Below are positions 1 through 6,738 of a stretch of 12,785 nt of DNA, piece after piece. Both the position numbers and the translations under genes were made by a program. The notes under the pieces were generated by a model. That model was not told the origin of the DNA, made no database searches, and saw nothing but the letters and a program-made list of their open reading frames with translations. How positions within the stretch are numbered: the stretch's first letter is position 1; each line of letters starts with the position of its first letter. Source of the stretch: an uncultured Verrucomicrobiota bacterium (GTDB lineage: Bacteria; Verrucomicrobiota; Verrucomicrobiia; Chthoniobacterales; SZAS-18); the NCBI GenBank assembly GCA_937871685.1, contig CALMOL010000107.1, positions 1-12,785 of the forward strand. Reading direction: 5' to 3'.

Positions 1-627
1 GGTCAGCCCGCCGGCCGCCGTCGGGGCCACGTTGCCGACCAGGAGGTCCGCCGCGGCCATCACGTCCTTCTGAACGATGCGACCACCCGGGCCTGACCCT
101 TGGATGGACGCGAGATCGACGCCGCGTTCCTTGGCTAACTTCTTGGCGAGCGGGGATGCTTTGGCCCGGTCGCCGCTCGGCGTGGCGTCGGGTTTAACTT
201 CCGTCTTCGCCGGGGCCGGGGCCGGCGCCGCTGCCTCCGGCTTCGGAGCTTGCTCCTCGGCCCTCTTTGGCGATTCGCCCTCCGGCACGCGGTCCTCGGG
301 CTTGGCATCCGGCGGCACCTCGGCTGGGGCGGCTGGCTTTTTGCCCTCTTTCTTCTCGGCCGGTTTTTCCTTCGAGGCAGGCGCCGCTTCGCCGGGCTCG
401 CCGACGCGGGCGATCACCTGTCCGATCTCCACCTTCTGCCCTTCCTGAACCAGGATTTCGGTGAGCGTCCCTTCCTCGAAAGATTCCATCTCCATCGTCG
501 CCTTGTCCGTCTCGACCTCGGCGATCACCTCACCGCCCTCCACCTTGTCGCCCACCTTCTTCTTCCACTTGACCAGCGTTCCCTCGGTCATCGTGTCGCT
601 CAGCTTGGGCATCGTGATCTCGGCCAT
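1..627 (-). CDS. pdhC: Pyruvate dehydrogenase E2, dihydrolipoyl acetyltransferase (N-terminal part, runs off window)
   Basis: E2 core of pyruvate dehydrogenase: it carries the acetyl group on a swinging lipoyl arm and passes it to CoA. The gene starts at ATG 627 and remains open to base 1, giving 209 codons. Residues 1-76 form one lipoyl domain opening with MAEITMPKLSDTM; the lipoylated lysine is K42 in ETDKATMEME. A mobile linker of about 75 residues rich in Ala, Pro, Lys and Glu follows (77-153). A peripheral subunit-binding domain is at about 156-189 (ASPLAKKLAKERGVDL, then GSGPGGRI). The catalytic CAT domain with its HxxxD motif must lie beyond the window. Only one lipoyl domain is present. 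It lies 32 bp after pdhB, the usual E1a-E1b-E2 order. The acyl specificity (pyruvate rather than branched-chain acids) is inferred from the neighbouring E1 subunits. No Shine-Dalgarno is evident. Confidence 0.95.
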   Translation of the reverse strand, partial: MAEITMPKLSDTMTEGTLVKWKKKVGDKVEGGEVIAEVETDKATMEMESFEEGTLTEILVQEGQKVEIGQVIARVGEPGEAAPASKEKPAEKKEGKKPAAPAEVPPDAKPEDRVPEGESPKRAEEQAPKPEAAAPAPAPAKTEVKPDATPSGDRAKASPLAKKLAKERGVDLASIQGSGPGGRIVQKDVMAAADLLVGNVAPTAAGGLT

Positions 628-659
628 GGCAGAAAAGTTAGGTGGAAGTTAGAAGGGGT

Positions 660-1658
660 TTAAATCCCGCAGGTGCGGCGGATGGCGGCGACGATCTTCT
701 CGGGCGTGGGCAACACGGCGTGCTCAAGTTTCTCGGCGTAGGGGACCGCCACGTCTTCCATCGTCACGCGGGCAATCGGTGCGTCCAACTCATCAAAGAT
801 GTGATGCTGGATCTGAAAGGTCAGCTCGGAGCCGATCCCGCACACCGGCCGATCCTGCTCGGCGACCACCACGCGGTGCGTCTTGGCGACGGATGCCAGG
901 ATTGTGTCGAGGTCGAGGGGCTTGATCGAGCGCAGATCCACGACCTCGACGTTGAGGTTGTTTTCCTTGGCCACGGTCGCGGCGGCCTGAAGCGACATGG
1001 GCATGGTGCGCCCGTAGGTGAGAATAGTCAGGTCGGTGCCCTCGCGCACCACGCTGGCCTTGCCGAAGGGGATGAGCAGATCGTGCTCCGGCATGGGTGG
1101 CTCGACCGGCCCCTTGGTGGCGTAGAGCATCTCCACTTCCAGCACGAGCACCGGGTTATCGTCGCGCACGGCGGATTTCAGCAGGCCCTTGGCGTCGCGC
1201 GGCGTGGCGGGGACGACGATCTTCAGGCCGGGGATGTTCGCGTAGAGGCACTCCGTGGCGTGCATGTGCGTCGCGCCGAGCTGATGCGCGGGGCCGTTCG
1301 GGCCGCGGAACACGATGGGGCAGCGGAACTGGCCGCCTGACATGGTTAGGATGTTCGGCGCGTTGTTGGCGACCTGGTCGAAGGCCACCAGCGAGAACGA
1401 AAAGGTCATGAACTCGATGATGGGCCGCAGCCCCACCATCGCCGCCCCACACCCGATGCCCGCGAATCCCGATTCGGCGATGGGCGCGTCGATCACGCGC
1501 TTGGGGCCGAAACGCTCCAGCAAGCCCTGGGAGATCTTGTAGGCCCCGTTGTATTGCGCGACCTCCTCACCCATGAGGAACACGTTTTCGTCGCGTTCAA
1601 GTTCCTCGGCCAGAGCCTCGTTGAGGGCTTGGCGGTAGGTGATCTCGCGCATCTGCAT
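660..1658 (-). CDS. pdhB: Pyruvate dehydrogenase E1 component, beta subunit
   Basis: Beta subunit of the thiamine-diphosphate E1 heterotetramer, which decarboxylates pyruvate and acetylates the E2 lipoyl arm in the cytosol. The protein has 332 residues, close to the usual 325-330. It starts with the family pattern MREITYRQALNEAL; MGEEVAQYNGAYK (29-41) and the conserved Glu of APIAESGFAGIG (E62) belong to the cofactor/active-site region, followed by the FMTFSF and FRGPNG segments. The C-terminal transketolase domain (about 205-325) has VVDLRSIKPLD and VVVAEQDRPVCGIG. ATG at 1658 gives MQMREI; a second ATG two codons later (1652) would give MREI and is equally possible. It lies 70 bp after pdhA and 32 bp before the E2 gene, so it is probably co-transcribed with both. 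Complete and intact. Confidence 0.97.
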   Translation of the reverse strand: MQMREITYRQALNEALAEELERDENVFLMGEEVAQYNGAYKISQGLLERFGPKRVIDAPIAESGFAGIGCGAAMVGLRPIIEFMTFSFSLVAFDQVANNAPNILTMSGGQFRCPIVFRGPNGPAHQLGATHMHATECLYANIPGLKIVVPATPRDAKGLLKSAVRDDNPVLVLEVEMLYATKGPVEPPMPEHDLLIPFGKASVVREGTDLTILTYGRTMPMSLQAAATVAKENNLNVEVVDLRSIKPLDLDTILASVAKTHRVVVAEQDRPVCGIGSELTFQIQHHIFDELDAPIARVTMEDVAVPYAEKLEHAVLPTPEKIVAAIRRTCGI

Positions 1659-1681
1659 GGGAAGGGGGGAATCGTAGGCTG

Positions 1682-1708
1682 CTCACCCCGCTTCGCTCGT
1701 GGGGAGAG
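1682..1708. repeat. Imperfect GC-rich hairpin in the pdhA-pdhB gap
   Basis: The arms CTCACCCC (1682-1689) and GGGGAGAG (1701-1708) pair over 8 bp with one mismatch around an 11-base loop (GCTTCGCTCGT). It fills the middle of the 70-bp gap between pdhA and pdhB. There is no T-run after it in the direction of transcription, so a simple intrinsic terminator is unlikely. It resembles dispersed REP-like hairpins and could stabilise or attenuate the operon mRNA. Both the repeat status and the function are inferences. Confidence 0.4.
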
Positions 1709-1728
1709 GGGAAAGATAGGGTAGGGAA

Positions 1729-2763
1729 CTAGCAATGAAACGGATTTTCCTTGCTCGTCTCCGGGCGGGTCGGAATCGGCTTGTAGGACGTATCGGTTTC
1801 CACCGTGGTGTAGCGGAAGACCTCCTCCTCGGCGGGCTCATCGCTTTCCTCCGCGAATTTCACCGAGGCGGCGGCAAGCGCCTTGATCTCGGTGTCCATG
1901 CGCTTGAAATCTTCCTCGCTCAGCAGGCCTTCCTTGATGAGCACCGCCTTGAACTGGGTGATGGGGTCGTCCTTCTTGTGCTTCTCCAGTTCTTCTTTCG
2001 TCCGGTAGGTGCCGGGATCCGACATCGAGTGGCCGCGATAGCGATAGGTGCGCGCCTCGATCCAATAGGGCTGCGGGTCCTTGCGAATCTTGCCGCACAC
2101 GTCGGCGATGGTGTCGCGCACCTTGCGCACGTCCATGCCGTCCATGATGAGGGACTGCATGTTGTAGCCGGCACCGCGATCCACGATTTCCTTGAGTGGG
2201 TTGGACCGCGTGGCCGCCGTGCCCATCGCGAACTGGTTGTTCTCGCAGATGAAGATGACGGGCAGCTTCCACAGGCCCGCCATGTTCAGCGCCTCGTGGA
2301 AGGAGCCGATGTTGATCGCCCCATCGCCCATGTAGCAGAGAGTCACCCGATCTTCGCCGCGGTATCGGCTGGCGAAGGCGAGGCCGGCCCCGAGGGGGAT
2401 GTGTCCGCCGACGATGGCATGGCCTCCCATCATGTTGTTCTTCCGGTCGAAGTAATGCATCGAGCCACCGAGGCCCTTTGAGCAGCCGGTGGCCTTGCCG
2501 AAGATCTCGGCCATCGCCTCGTTCATGCCCATCCCGCGCGCCAGAGCATGACCGTGATCGCGGTAAGCGGTGATGAGGTAGTCGTCATGCTTCGTGCCGG
2601 CCACCGAGCCAACGGCCACGGCCTCCTGGCCAATGTAAAGGTGGAGAAAGCCACCGATCTTCTGCATCTGATACTGCTGCTGCGCTTTCTCCTCGAAGCG
2701 CCGGATGGCGAGCATGTCGTAGAGCAATTTGATCTCGGCTTGCTTGGTCGCTTCTGAATCCAT
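1729..2763 (-). CDS. pdhA: Pyruvate dehydrogenase E1 component, alpha subunit
   Basis: Thiamine-diphosphate-binding subunit of the pyruvate dehydrogenase E1 heterotetramer. The 344 residues fit the family length. Visible motifs are TAYRDHGHALARG (65-77), the aminopyrimidine/pyrophosphate-binding stretch GGHIPLGAGLAFA (119-131), and the TPP signature starting at GDG (146-148) and ending at NN (175-176). RYRGHSMSDP (241-250) is the mobile loop that in mitochondrial enzymes carries the regulatory serines. The split alpha/beta architecture differs from the single-chain AceE E1 of enterobacteria. The start is ATG 2763 (MDSEATKQAE); no purine-rich ribosome site precedes it. It lies 60 bp after the membrane-protein gene and heads pdhA-pdhB-pdhC. 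The acetoin or branched-chain paralogues are the main alternatives, but the E1a sequence reads as a PdhA type. Confidence 0.97.
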   Translation of the reverse strand: MDSEATKQAEIKLLYDMLAIRRFEEKAQQQYQMQKIGGFLHLYIGQEAVAVGSVAGTKHDDYLITAYRDHGHALARGMGMNEAMAEIFGKATGCSKGLGGSMHYFDRKNNMMGGHAIVGGHIPLGAGLAFASRYRGEDRVTLCYMGDGAINIGSFHEALNMAGLWKLPVIFICENNQFAMGTAATRSNPLKEIVDRGAGYNMQSLIMDGMDVRKVRDTIADVCGKIRKDPQPYWIEARTYRYRGHSMSDPGTYRTKEELEKHKKDDPITQFKAVLIKEGLLSEEDFKRMDTEIKALAAASVKFAEESDEPAEEEVFRYTTVETDTSYKPIPTRPETSKENPFHC

Positions 2764-2823
2764 TGATGAAAGGGGTAGGGGAAAATCGCCGACAAACCGC
2801 GGAACGAAGGGGGGAGATTTTCT

Positions 2824-3402
2824 TCAGTGCACCGGCGACGCAACGAGCGACCGCTCCGCGCTCCGTTCGCCCAACCGCGCGCACGCGAAGAACAAGACGC
2901 TGAACGCCATGTCACCTGCCAAGGCATTCCGGTAGAAGGTCCAAGAAGGAGGATAGCCCGGCAGCCCGCTCGTCAGCGCCATCCACCAGCCGCCCAACCC
3001 AGCGGGATACTCCGCCGATAGGGCCCAGACCCAAGTGTTCGTGACCACATAGAAGAGAGTGGACGCCGTCACGGACGCGAGCATCAGCGGCAAGAAGCGT
3101 CGGCCAAGCCCGCTCTGTTGTAGGCGCCAGCCGCCGAACGCAATCAGGGCGAGGCAAGCGTAACGAACCAGCATTCCAGCATCCGTCAGCGCCGCACCGT
3201 AGTGAAAGTTAAGAATCAGATCGCTCGTCCACAACGCCACCAGCGGCAACAGCGTGGCCCAGACGTGACGAGGCATGAGCATCGCACCACACAAAGCAAT
3301 CGCCGTCAGGGCGTTCACATGCATCGGCCACCCGAAAAATGCTGCCCCGAGGCGGGAGAGAATTCCCAGAAGCAACAGCAGGGCCGCGGGCCAAAAAGTC
3401 AT
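2824..3402 (-). CDS. DUF6580-like integral membrane protein
   Basis: Small hydrophobic protein of 192 residues starting at ATG 3402 (MTFWPAALLL). Hydrophobic segments are visible at roughly 4-23, 30-44, 47-65, 77-92, 103-123 and 156-176, so about six transmembrane helices. Family-like landmarks are SRL near the end of helix 1, LWTSDLILNFH, YVVTNTWVWA, YPAGLGGWWMAL, and FYRNALAGDMAF before the last helix; these match my recollection of the DUF6580 family. The molecular function is unknown. Size and topology also resemble ECF-transporter substrate-binding subunits, and the position directly upstream of a thiamine- and lipoate-dependent complex would fit cofactor uptake, but that is speculation. 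The reading frame is open further upstream to 3657, but that part is antisense to mnmG and not hydrophobic, so the ATG at 3402 is chosen. It is divergent from mnmG. Confidence 0.8.
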   Translation of the reverse strand: MTFWPAALLLLLGILSRLGAAFFGWPMHVNALTAIALCGAMLMPRHVWATLLPLVALWTSDLILNFHYGAALTDAGMLVRYACLALIAFGGWRLQQSGLGRRFLPLMLASVTASTLFYVVTNTWVWALSAEYPAGLGGWWMALTSGLPGYPPSWTFYRNALAGDMAFSVLFFACARLGERSAERSLVASPVH

Positions 3403-3499
3403 GGCCCAAGGTGCGTCGGACGCAAAGGCGTGCAAACCACGAAATTTCGCTTTTCTTTGTCCCCGCCATCCTTGTTCCACATGGAACATCGGCAACCCT
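3403..3499. promoter_or_regulatory. Divergent intergenic region between membrane-protein/pdh operon and mnmG
   Basis: These 97 bp separate two divergent start codons and must hold at least the proximal control signals for both directions. It contains a perfect 10-bp palindrome CGAAATTTCG (3440-3449) and, nearer to mnmG, a parS-like 16-mer (3473-3488) ending 11 bases before the mnmG start. I could not pick convincing -35/-10 boxes on either strand. The region is less GC-rich than the flanking genes. Confidence 0.5.
3473..3488. promoter_or_regulatory. parS-like ParB-binding site, copy 1 (upstream of mnmG)
   Basis: TGTTCCACATGGAACA differs from the chromosomal parS form TGTTCCACGTGGAACA by one central base. 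Its reverse complement is identical to the second copy at 4257-4272, and the identity extends to 19 bases (3471-3489). parS recruits ParB, which spreads and, with ParA and SMC, segregates the origin region. mnmG is a classical neighbour of parAB near oriC in many bacteria, which supports the call. parA and parB are not in the window. The site lies just before the mnmG start codon, where bound ParB could also affect mnmG expression. Confidence 0.7.
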
Positions 3500-5377
3500 A
3501 TGATGTTCGAATATCCCCAGGCTTTCGATGTGCTCGTGATTGGCGGGGGCCACGCGGGCGTTGAGGCCGCCTTGGCCGCCGCCCGGATGGGAGCTGCAAC
3601 GATGCTGCTCTCGCAGAACCTCGACACCATTGGCCAGATGTCGTGCAATCCCGCCATCGGTGGTCAGGCCAAGGGGCAGATGGTGCGAGAGATTGACGCG
3701 CTCGGCGGCGTGATGGGCCTGAACGCAGACGCAACCGGGATCCACTTCCGCATGCTCAACGCCTCGAAAGGGCCGAGCGTTCGCTCGCCCCGCGTGCAGT
3801 GTGACAAAAAGGCCTACCAGTTCCGCCTCAAATTCGTTTGCGAGAACGCGCCGAACCTGAGCCTCCACCAAGGCAGCGTGAGCCGTCTATGCCTTCGCGG
3901 GGAGCAAGTCGAAGGAGTAGAAACAACGCTCGGACTACGGATTCGAGCCGCCTCGGTTGTCGTCACGACGGGAACGTTCTTGCGGGGCCTGCTGCATGTC
4001 GGCGAACAAAACGTCGAGGGCGGACGAATGGGTGGAGAGAGTTCCGGGTTCAGCGCGGCCCTTCGTGATGCTGGTTTCGAGATCCGACGGTTTAAGACCG
4101 GCACCCCCTGCCGTCTCAATGCCCGTTCGATTGATTTCACCCGGTGTGAGATTCAGCCCGGAGACCAGCCGCCGGTCCCGTTCACCTTTCGATCGTGGGA
4201 GCTGTCTTCCGCCACCAGCGAAGAAATTTTCACCCTCAACCGTTGGAAGGAAGGCATGTTCCATGTGGAACAAGCCGCCTGTTGGATCACCGCCACCACC
4301 GAAAAGACACACCGTATCATCCGCGAAAACCTCCACCGCTCGCCGATGTATTCGGGACAAATCCAAGGAACTGGTCCGCGGTATTGTCCGTCCATCGAGG
4401 ACAAGGTGGTGAAGTTCGCCGCGAAGGGGTCGCACCAATTATTCTTGGAACCGGAAGGGCGGCACACGCGGGAGTTTTACGTGAACGGGGTCTCCACCTC
4501 GCTGCCCTACGACGTGCAGTTTGCCTTCATCAGGACCGTTCCCGGCTTGGAGCGCGCCGAGATTCTTCGGCCGGGCTACGCGGTGGAATATGACTACTGC
4601 CCGCCAACTCAACTCCATCCCAGCCTCGAAACCAAGCGCGTCCGAGGCCTTTTCTTCGCCGGTCAAATCAACGGCACTTCCGGTTACGAGGAAGCTGCTG
4701 CACAGGGGTTGATCGCGGGGATCAATGCCGCGCAACTGGCTCAAGGGAGGGAACCGCTGGTGCTTTCGCGCGCCGAAGCCTATCTCGGAGTTCTGATCGA
4801 TGACCTCGTGACGAAGGGTGTCGATGAACCCTATCGGATGTTCACCAGTCGCGCTGAGCACCGTCTATCCCTGCGTCACGACACGGCGGATCAACGGCTG
4901 ACCGAAAAAGGTCACTCGCTCGGTTTGATCGCGCCGGAGCATTGGAGACGACATGAGCGGAAGATGAGCGAGATCGCGGCGTTGAAGGAGCAAACGTCAA
5001 AGATCACCTACGAGGGTCATCGGCTCCGGCAGTGGCTGAAGCGACCCGATTGGTCGTGGACGAGCCTGCCCGCCGATTTGCATCGGCTGGCCGAGCCGAC
5101 GATCTGGGATTTGGTGGCGACTGATTTGCGATATGAGGGCTACATCGGTCGCCAAGAGGAGGAAATCCGCCGGTCCAATCTGGGCGACGACAAGCCGTTA
5201 CTTGGAGACATGGACTTCAACGGAGTTCCCGGCCTGCGCACCGAGACAAGCGAAAAACTCGGGCAGATTCGACCACGAACCTTTGGACAAGCGAGTCGTA
5301 TTCCGGGCGTTACGCCCGCAGATTTATCCCTGCTGCGCACTTGGATGGAGAAATCTCGACGCGCTGAAGCGGGGTGA
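3500..5377 (+). CDS. mnmG: tRNA uridine-5-carboxymethylaminomethyl(34) modification enzyme MnmG (GidA)
   Basis: FAD-dependent enzyme that, with the GTPase MnmE, installs the cmnm5 group on wobble U34 of certain tRNAs. The 625 residues fit the family. The N-terminal Rossmann fold has VIGGGHAGVEAALAAARMG (13-31); family signatures MSCNPAIGGQAKGQ (47-60), the KTGTPCRLN stretch (199-207), GPRYCPSIEDK (292-302), FFAGQINGTSGYEEAAAQG and YRMFTSRAEHRL follow. The C-terminal MnmE/tRNA-binding helical domain ends with ASRIPGVTPADLSLL. The start is set at the double ATG 3500/3503 (MMFEYPQAFDVLVIGGG); upstream in-frame codons to 3275 overlap the divergent membrane gene and lack similarity. Residues about 231-260 form an insertion compared with the E. 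coli enzyme, and it contains MFHVEQ (253-258), encoded by a parS-like site. The usual partners rsmG, parA and parB do not follow; the downstream gene is convergent. Confidence 0.98.
   Translation: MMFEYPQAFDVLVIGGGHAGVEAALAAARMGAATMLLSQNLDTIGQMSCNPAIGGQAKGQMVREIDALGGVMGLNADATGIHFRMLNASKGPSVRSPRVQCDKKAYQFRLKFVCENAPNLSLHQGSVSRLCLRGEQVEGVETTLGLRIRAASVVVTTGTFLRGLLHVGEQNVEGGRMGGESSGFSAALRDAGFEIRRFKTGTPCRLNARSIDFTRCEIQPGDQPPVPFTFRSWELSSATSEEIFTLNRWKEGMFHVEQAACWITATTEKTHRIIRENLHRSPMYSGQIQGTGPRYCPSIEDKVVKFAAKGSHQLFLEPEGRHTREFYVNGVSTSLPYDVQFAFIRTVPGLERAEILRPGYAVEYDYCPPTQLHPSLETKRVRGLFFAGQINGTSGYEEAAAQGLIAGINAAQLAQGREPLVLSRAEAYLGVLIDDLVTKGVDEPYRMFTSRAEHRLSLRHDTADQRLTEKGHSLGLIAPEHWRRHERKMSEIAALKEQTSKITYEGHRLRQWLKRPDWSWTSLPADLHRLAEPTIWDLVATDLRYEGYIGRQEEEIRRSNLGDDKPLLGDMDFNGVPGLRTETSEKLGQIRPRTFGQASRIPGVTPADLSLLRTWMEKSRRAEAG
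4257..4272. promoter_or_regulatory. parS-like ParB-binding site, copy 2 (inside mnmG coding sequence)
   Basis: TGTTCCATGTGGAACA lies within mnmG codons 253-258 (ATG TTC CAT GTG GAA CAA, MFHVEQ). It is the exact reverse complement of copy 1 and differs by one base from TGTTCCACGTGGAACA. The change is synonymous (CAT for CAC, both His), so protein coding does not force the T; both copies nevertheless carry the same variant. The shared stretch is ATGTTCCATGTGGAACAAG, 19 bases (4256-4274). The copies are about 785 bp apart, a spacing typical of parS clusters. Confidence 0.7.
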
Positions 5378-5413
5378 GTCGGAGCGTGGGGCCAGACCTG
5401 GGCTTGTAGAATG

Positions 5414-5481
5414 CAACGCCTACGGCGTTGGGGGTCGCTTCGGAGGGGTGCCGAAGCGCGGGTTTTGGAGGCAGTCCAAAA
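5414..5481. repeat. Array of three consecutive perfect hairpins between convergent genes
   Basis: The 185-bp gap between mnmG and the convergent glycosyltransferase holds three adjacent inverted repeats. Hairpin 1 is CAACGCC/GGCGTTG with a 3-base loop (5414-5430). Hairpin 2 is CGCTTCGG/CCGAAGCG with a 7-base loop (5436-5458). Hairpin 3 is TTTTGGA/TCCAAAA with a 5-base loop (5463-5481). All stems are perfect. No clear T-run follows, so these are not textbook intrinsic terminators, although hairpin 3 is A/T-bordered on both sides. The arrangement resembles dispersed REP/BIME-type intergenic elements and could serve as a two-way transcript end. Copy number elsewhere is unknown. Confidence 0.6.
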
Positions 5482-5562
5482 GTCCGGCGAAATTGCCCAA
5501 GATTCTTGAAGAAAAGGTGCGGCAAACGCCTTCCGGTTTGGCTGGAGGCGAGCCATTCGTCC

Positions 5563-6738
5563 CTATGGCTTCAAGAACCCGCGAAGTGCGAGGAGGGTCT
5601 GCGCCGAGTCTTCCCAACGGAAGCGGAGCGCATGTTGCCGTGCGGCGACCCCAAAACGGCGGCGAAGATTCGAATCCGATAGCAGCCTCTCCAATGCCTG
5701 GGCCAAGGCGGGGACATCTCCTTCGGGGGCGAGGAAGCCGGTCTCGCCATCCACGACGGCCTCCGCGACCCCACCGGTGCGAAAAGCGACGCTGGGTTTG
5801 GAATGGATCGCGGCCTCCAGATACGTGATCCCGAAGGCTTCGACGCTGCGCGGCAATCGCAGGCTGGTCAGCGCGTAGAGATCGGCCTGCGCGTAAGCTT
5901 GCGACATCTGCTCCCGGGCAATCGGTCCGCGATAATCGAGCTCCACGTCGAACCGCCGGGCCGCTTCGCGAACTTGCTCGACGTAACCGTCCTCACCGTC
6001 GCCGTGGACAGTCCAGCGAACCGTGCGGCGCAGAGGAGGGGGAAGCCGACCCAACGCTTCCGCCAAGAGCAAGTGGCCCTTTCGCGGATGCAGCCGCGCG
6101 AGGGTAAGCACGTTGAGCCGGCCATCCTCGCCGCGCGGACTTTGCGTCTCCGCGGCTTGAGCCAACCAAGTAGGGCATCCGCAGACCAGCTGATGCACGG
6201 GCCGTCCACTTGCCCACGGCATCGCGCGAAGAAGATCGATCGCTCCGCCGGAAGAACCGGTGAGGTGAACGGGGCGCTGCCGAAAGATCGGAGTCAACCA
6301 ACGCCAGCCGGGGGAGCCGCGAAACTTCAGCAACTCTGATCCATGAAAGACCGCCACCGGCGCCAGCCGGGGCCACCAGCCCGTGAGCCGCGCACAAGCC
6401 AGCGCCGCCCAAAGCATGCCTGGGCTGGACCAGACCGAAAATCCTTCGCGCCAAGCCCGGCGGTTTCGGAAAAAAAGCCGCAGCAAATTCAAGAGCGCCG
6501 TGGCCGTGAGCCGACCGCTTGCCGCAAAGCGATGAAGCGCAAAGTCGCCCGGATCTTTGCTCTCTGCCGAGAGAGAGCCATAGCGTTCGCCATAGTCCGG
6601 CGCGATCACCTCGGCGCGAGCCCCCGCGCGAGTCAGCGCCGCGGCCGTCTCCTCGACGAAGGTGGCAATGCCGCCGCGAAACGGCGCGAACTCGTGCGTG
6701 AGAAGTCGAACGGAAGGGCAAGGGTCAGGAGCCGCCAC
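5563..6738 (-). CDS. Glycosyltransferase family 4 (GT-B fold)
   Basis: Probable retaining glycosyltransferase using a nucleotide-sugar donor, 391 residues. The N-terminal acceptor domain begins LLTHEFAPFRGGIATFVEETA (13-33, first residues of the fold with the glycine-rich loop). The donor domain starts at about 208 (LNVLTLARLHPRKGH). The diagnostic E-x7-E motif is E300 to E308 in EAFGITYLEAA, followed by KPSVAF and TGGVAEAVVDGETGFL. No signal peptide or convincing membrane helix is seen; it probably acts at the cytosolic face of the membrane. The start is GTG 6738, the only standard start codon between the upstream in-frame stop (6796-6798) and the conserved N-terminus. The acceptor cannot be told from sequence; lipid, exopolysaccharide or a small molecule are all possible. 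It is convergent with mnmG and divergent from the acyl-carrier fusion gene. Confidence 0.9.
   Translation of the reverse strand: MAAPDPCPSVRLLTHEFAPFRGGIATFVEETAAALTRAGARAEVIAPDYGERYGSLSAESKDPGDFALHRFAASGRLTATALLNLLRLFFRNRRAWREGFSVWSSPGMLWAALACARLTGWWPRLAPVAVFHGSELLKFRGSPGWRWLTPIFRQRPVHLTGSSGGAIDLLRAMPWASGRPVHQLVCGCPTWLAQAAETQSPRGEDGRLNVLTLARLHPRKGHLLLAEALGRLPPPLRRTVRWTVHGDGEDGYVEQVREAARRFDVELDYRGPIAREQMSQAYAQADLYALTSLRLPRSVEAFGITYLEAAIHSKPSVAFRTGGVAEAVVDGETGFLAPEGDVPALAQALERLLSDSNLRRRFGVAARQHALRFRWEDSAQTLLALRGFLKP

Noticed and set aside
2781..2822. Inverted repeat GAAAATC / GATTTTC between the membrane gene and pdhA
   Set aside because: Arms are only 7 bp with a 28-base spacer and A/T-only variation; it could be chance, and no operator function can be supported.
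3275..3499. In-frame N-terminal extension of mnmG by 75 codons
   Set aside because: It overlaps the divergent membrane-protein gene, includes the parS-like site, and has no similarity to MnmG N-termini; the conserved FAD fold begins right after ATG 3500.
3403..3657. N-terminal extension of the membrane protein
   Set aside because: The extension is antisense to mnmG and hydrophilic; the hydrophobic family-like start coincides with ATG 3402.
5690..5860. Possible frameshift or second gene at the end of the GT4 coding region
   Set aside because: The GT4 frame runs uninterrupted through the E-x7-E motif and a normal C-terminal helix to its stop at 5563.
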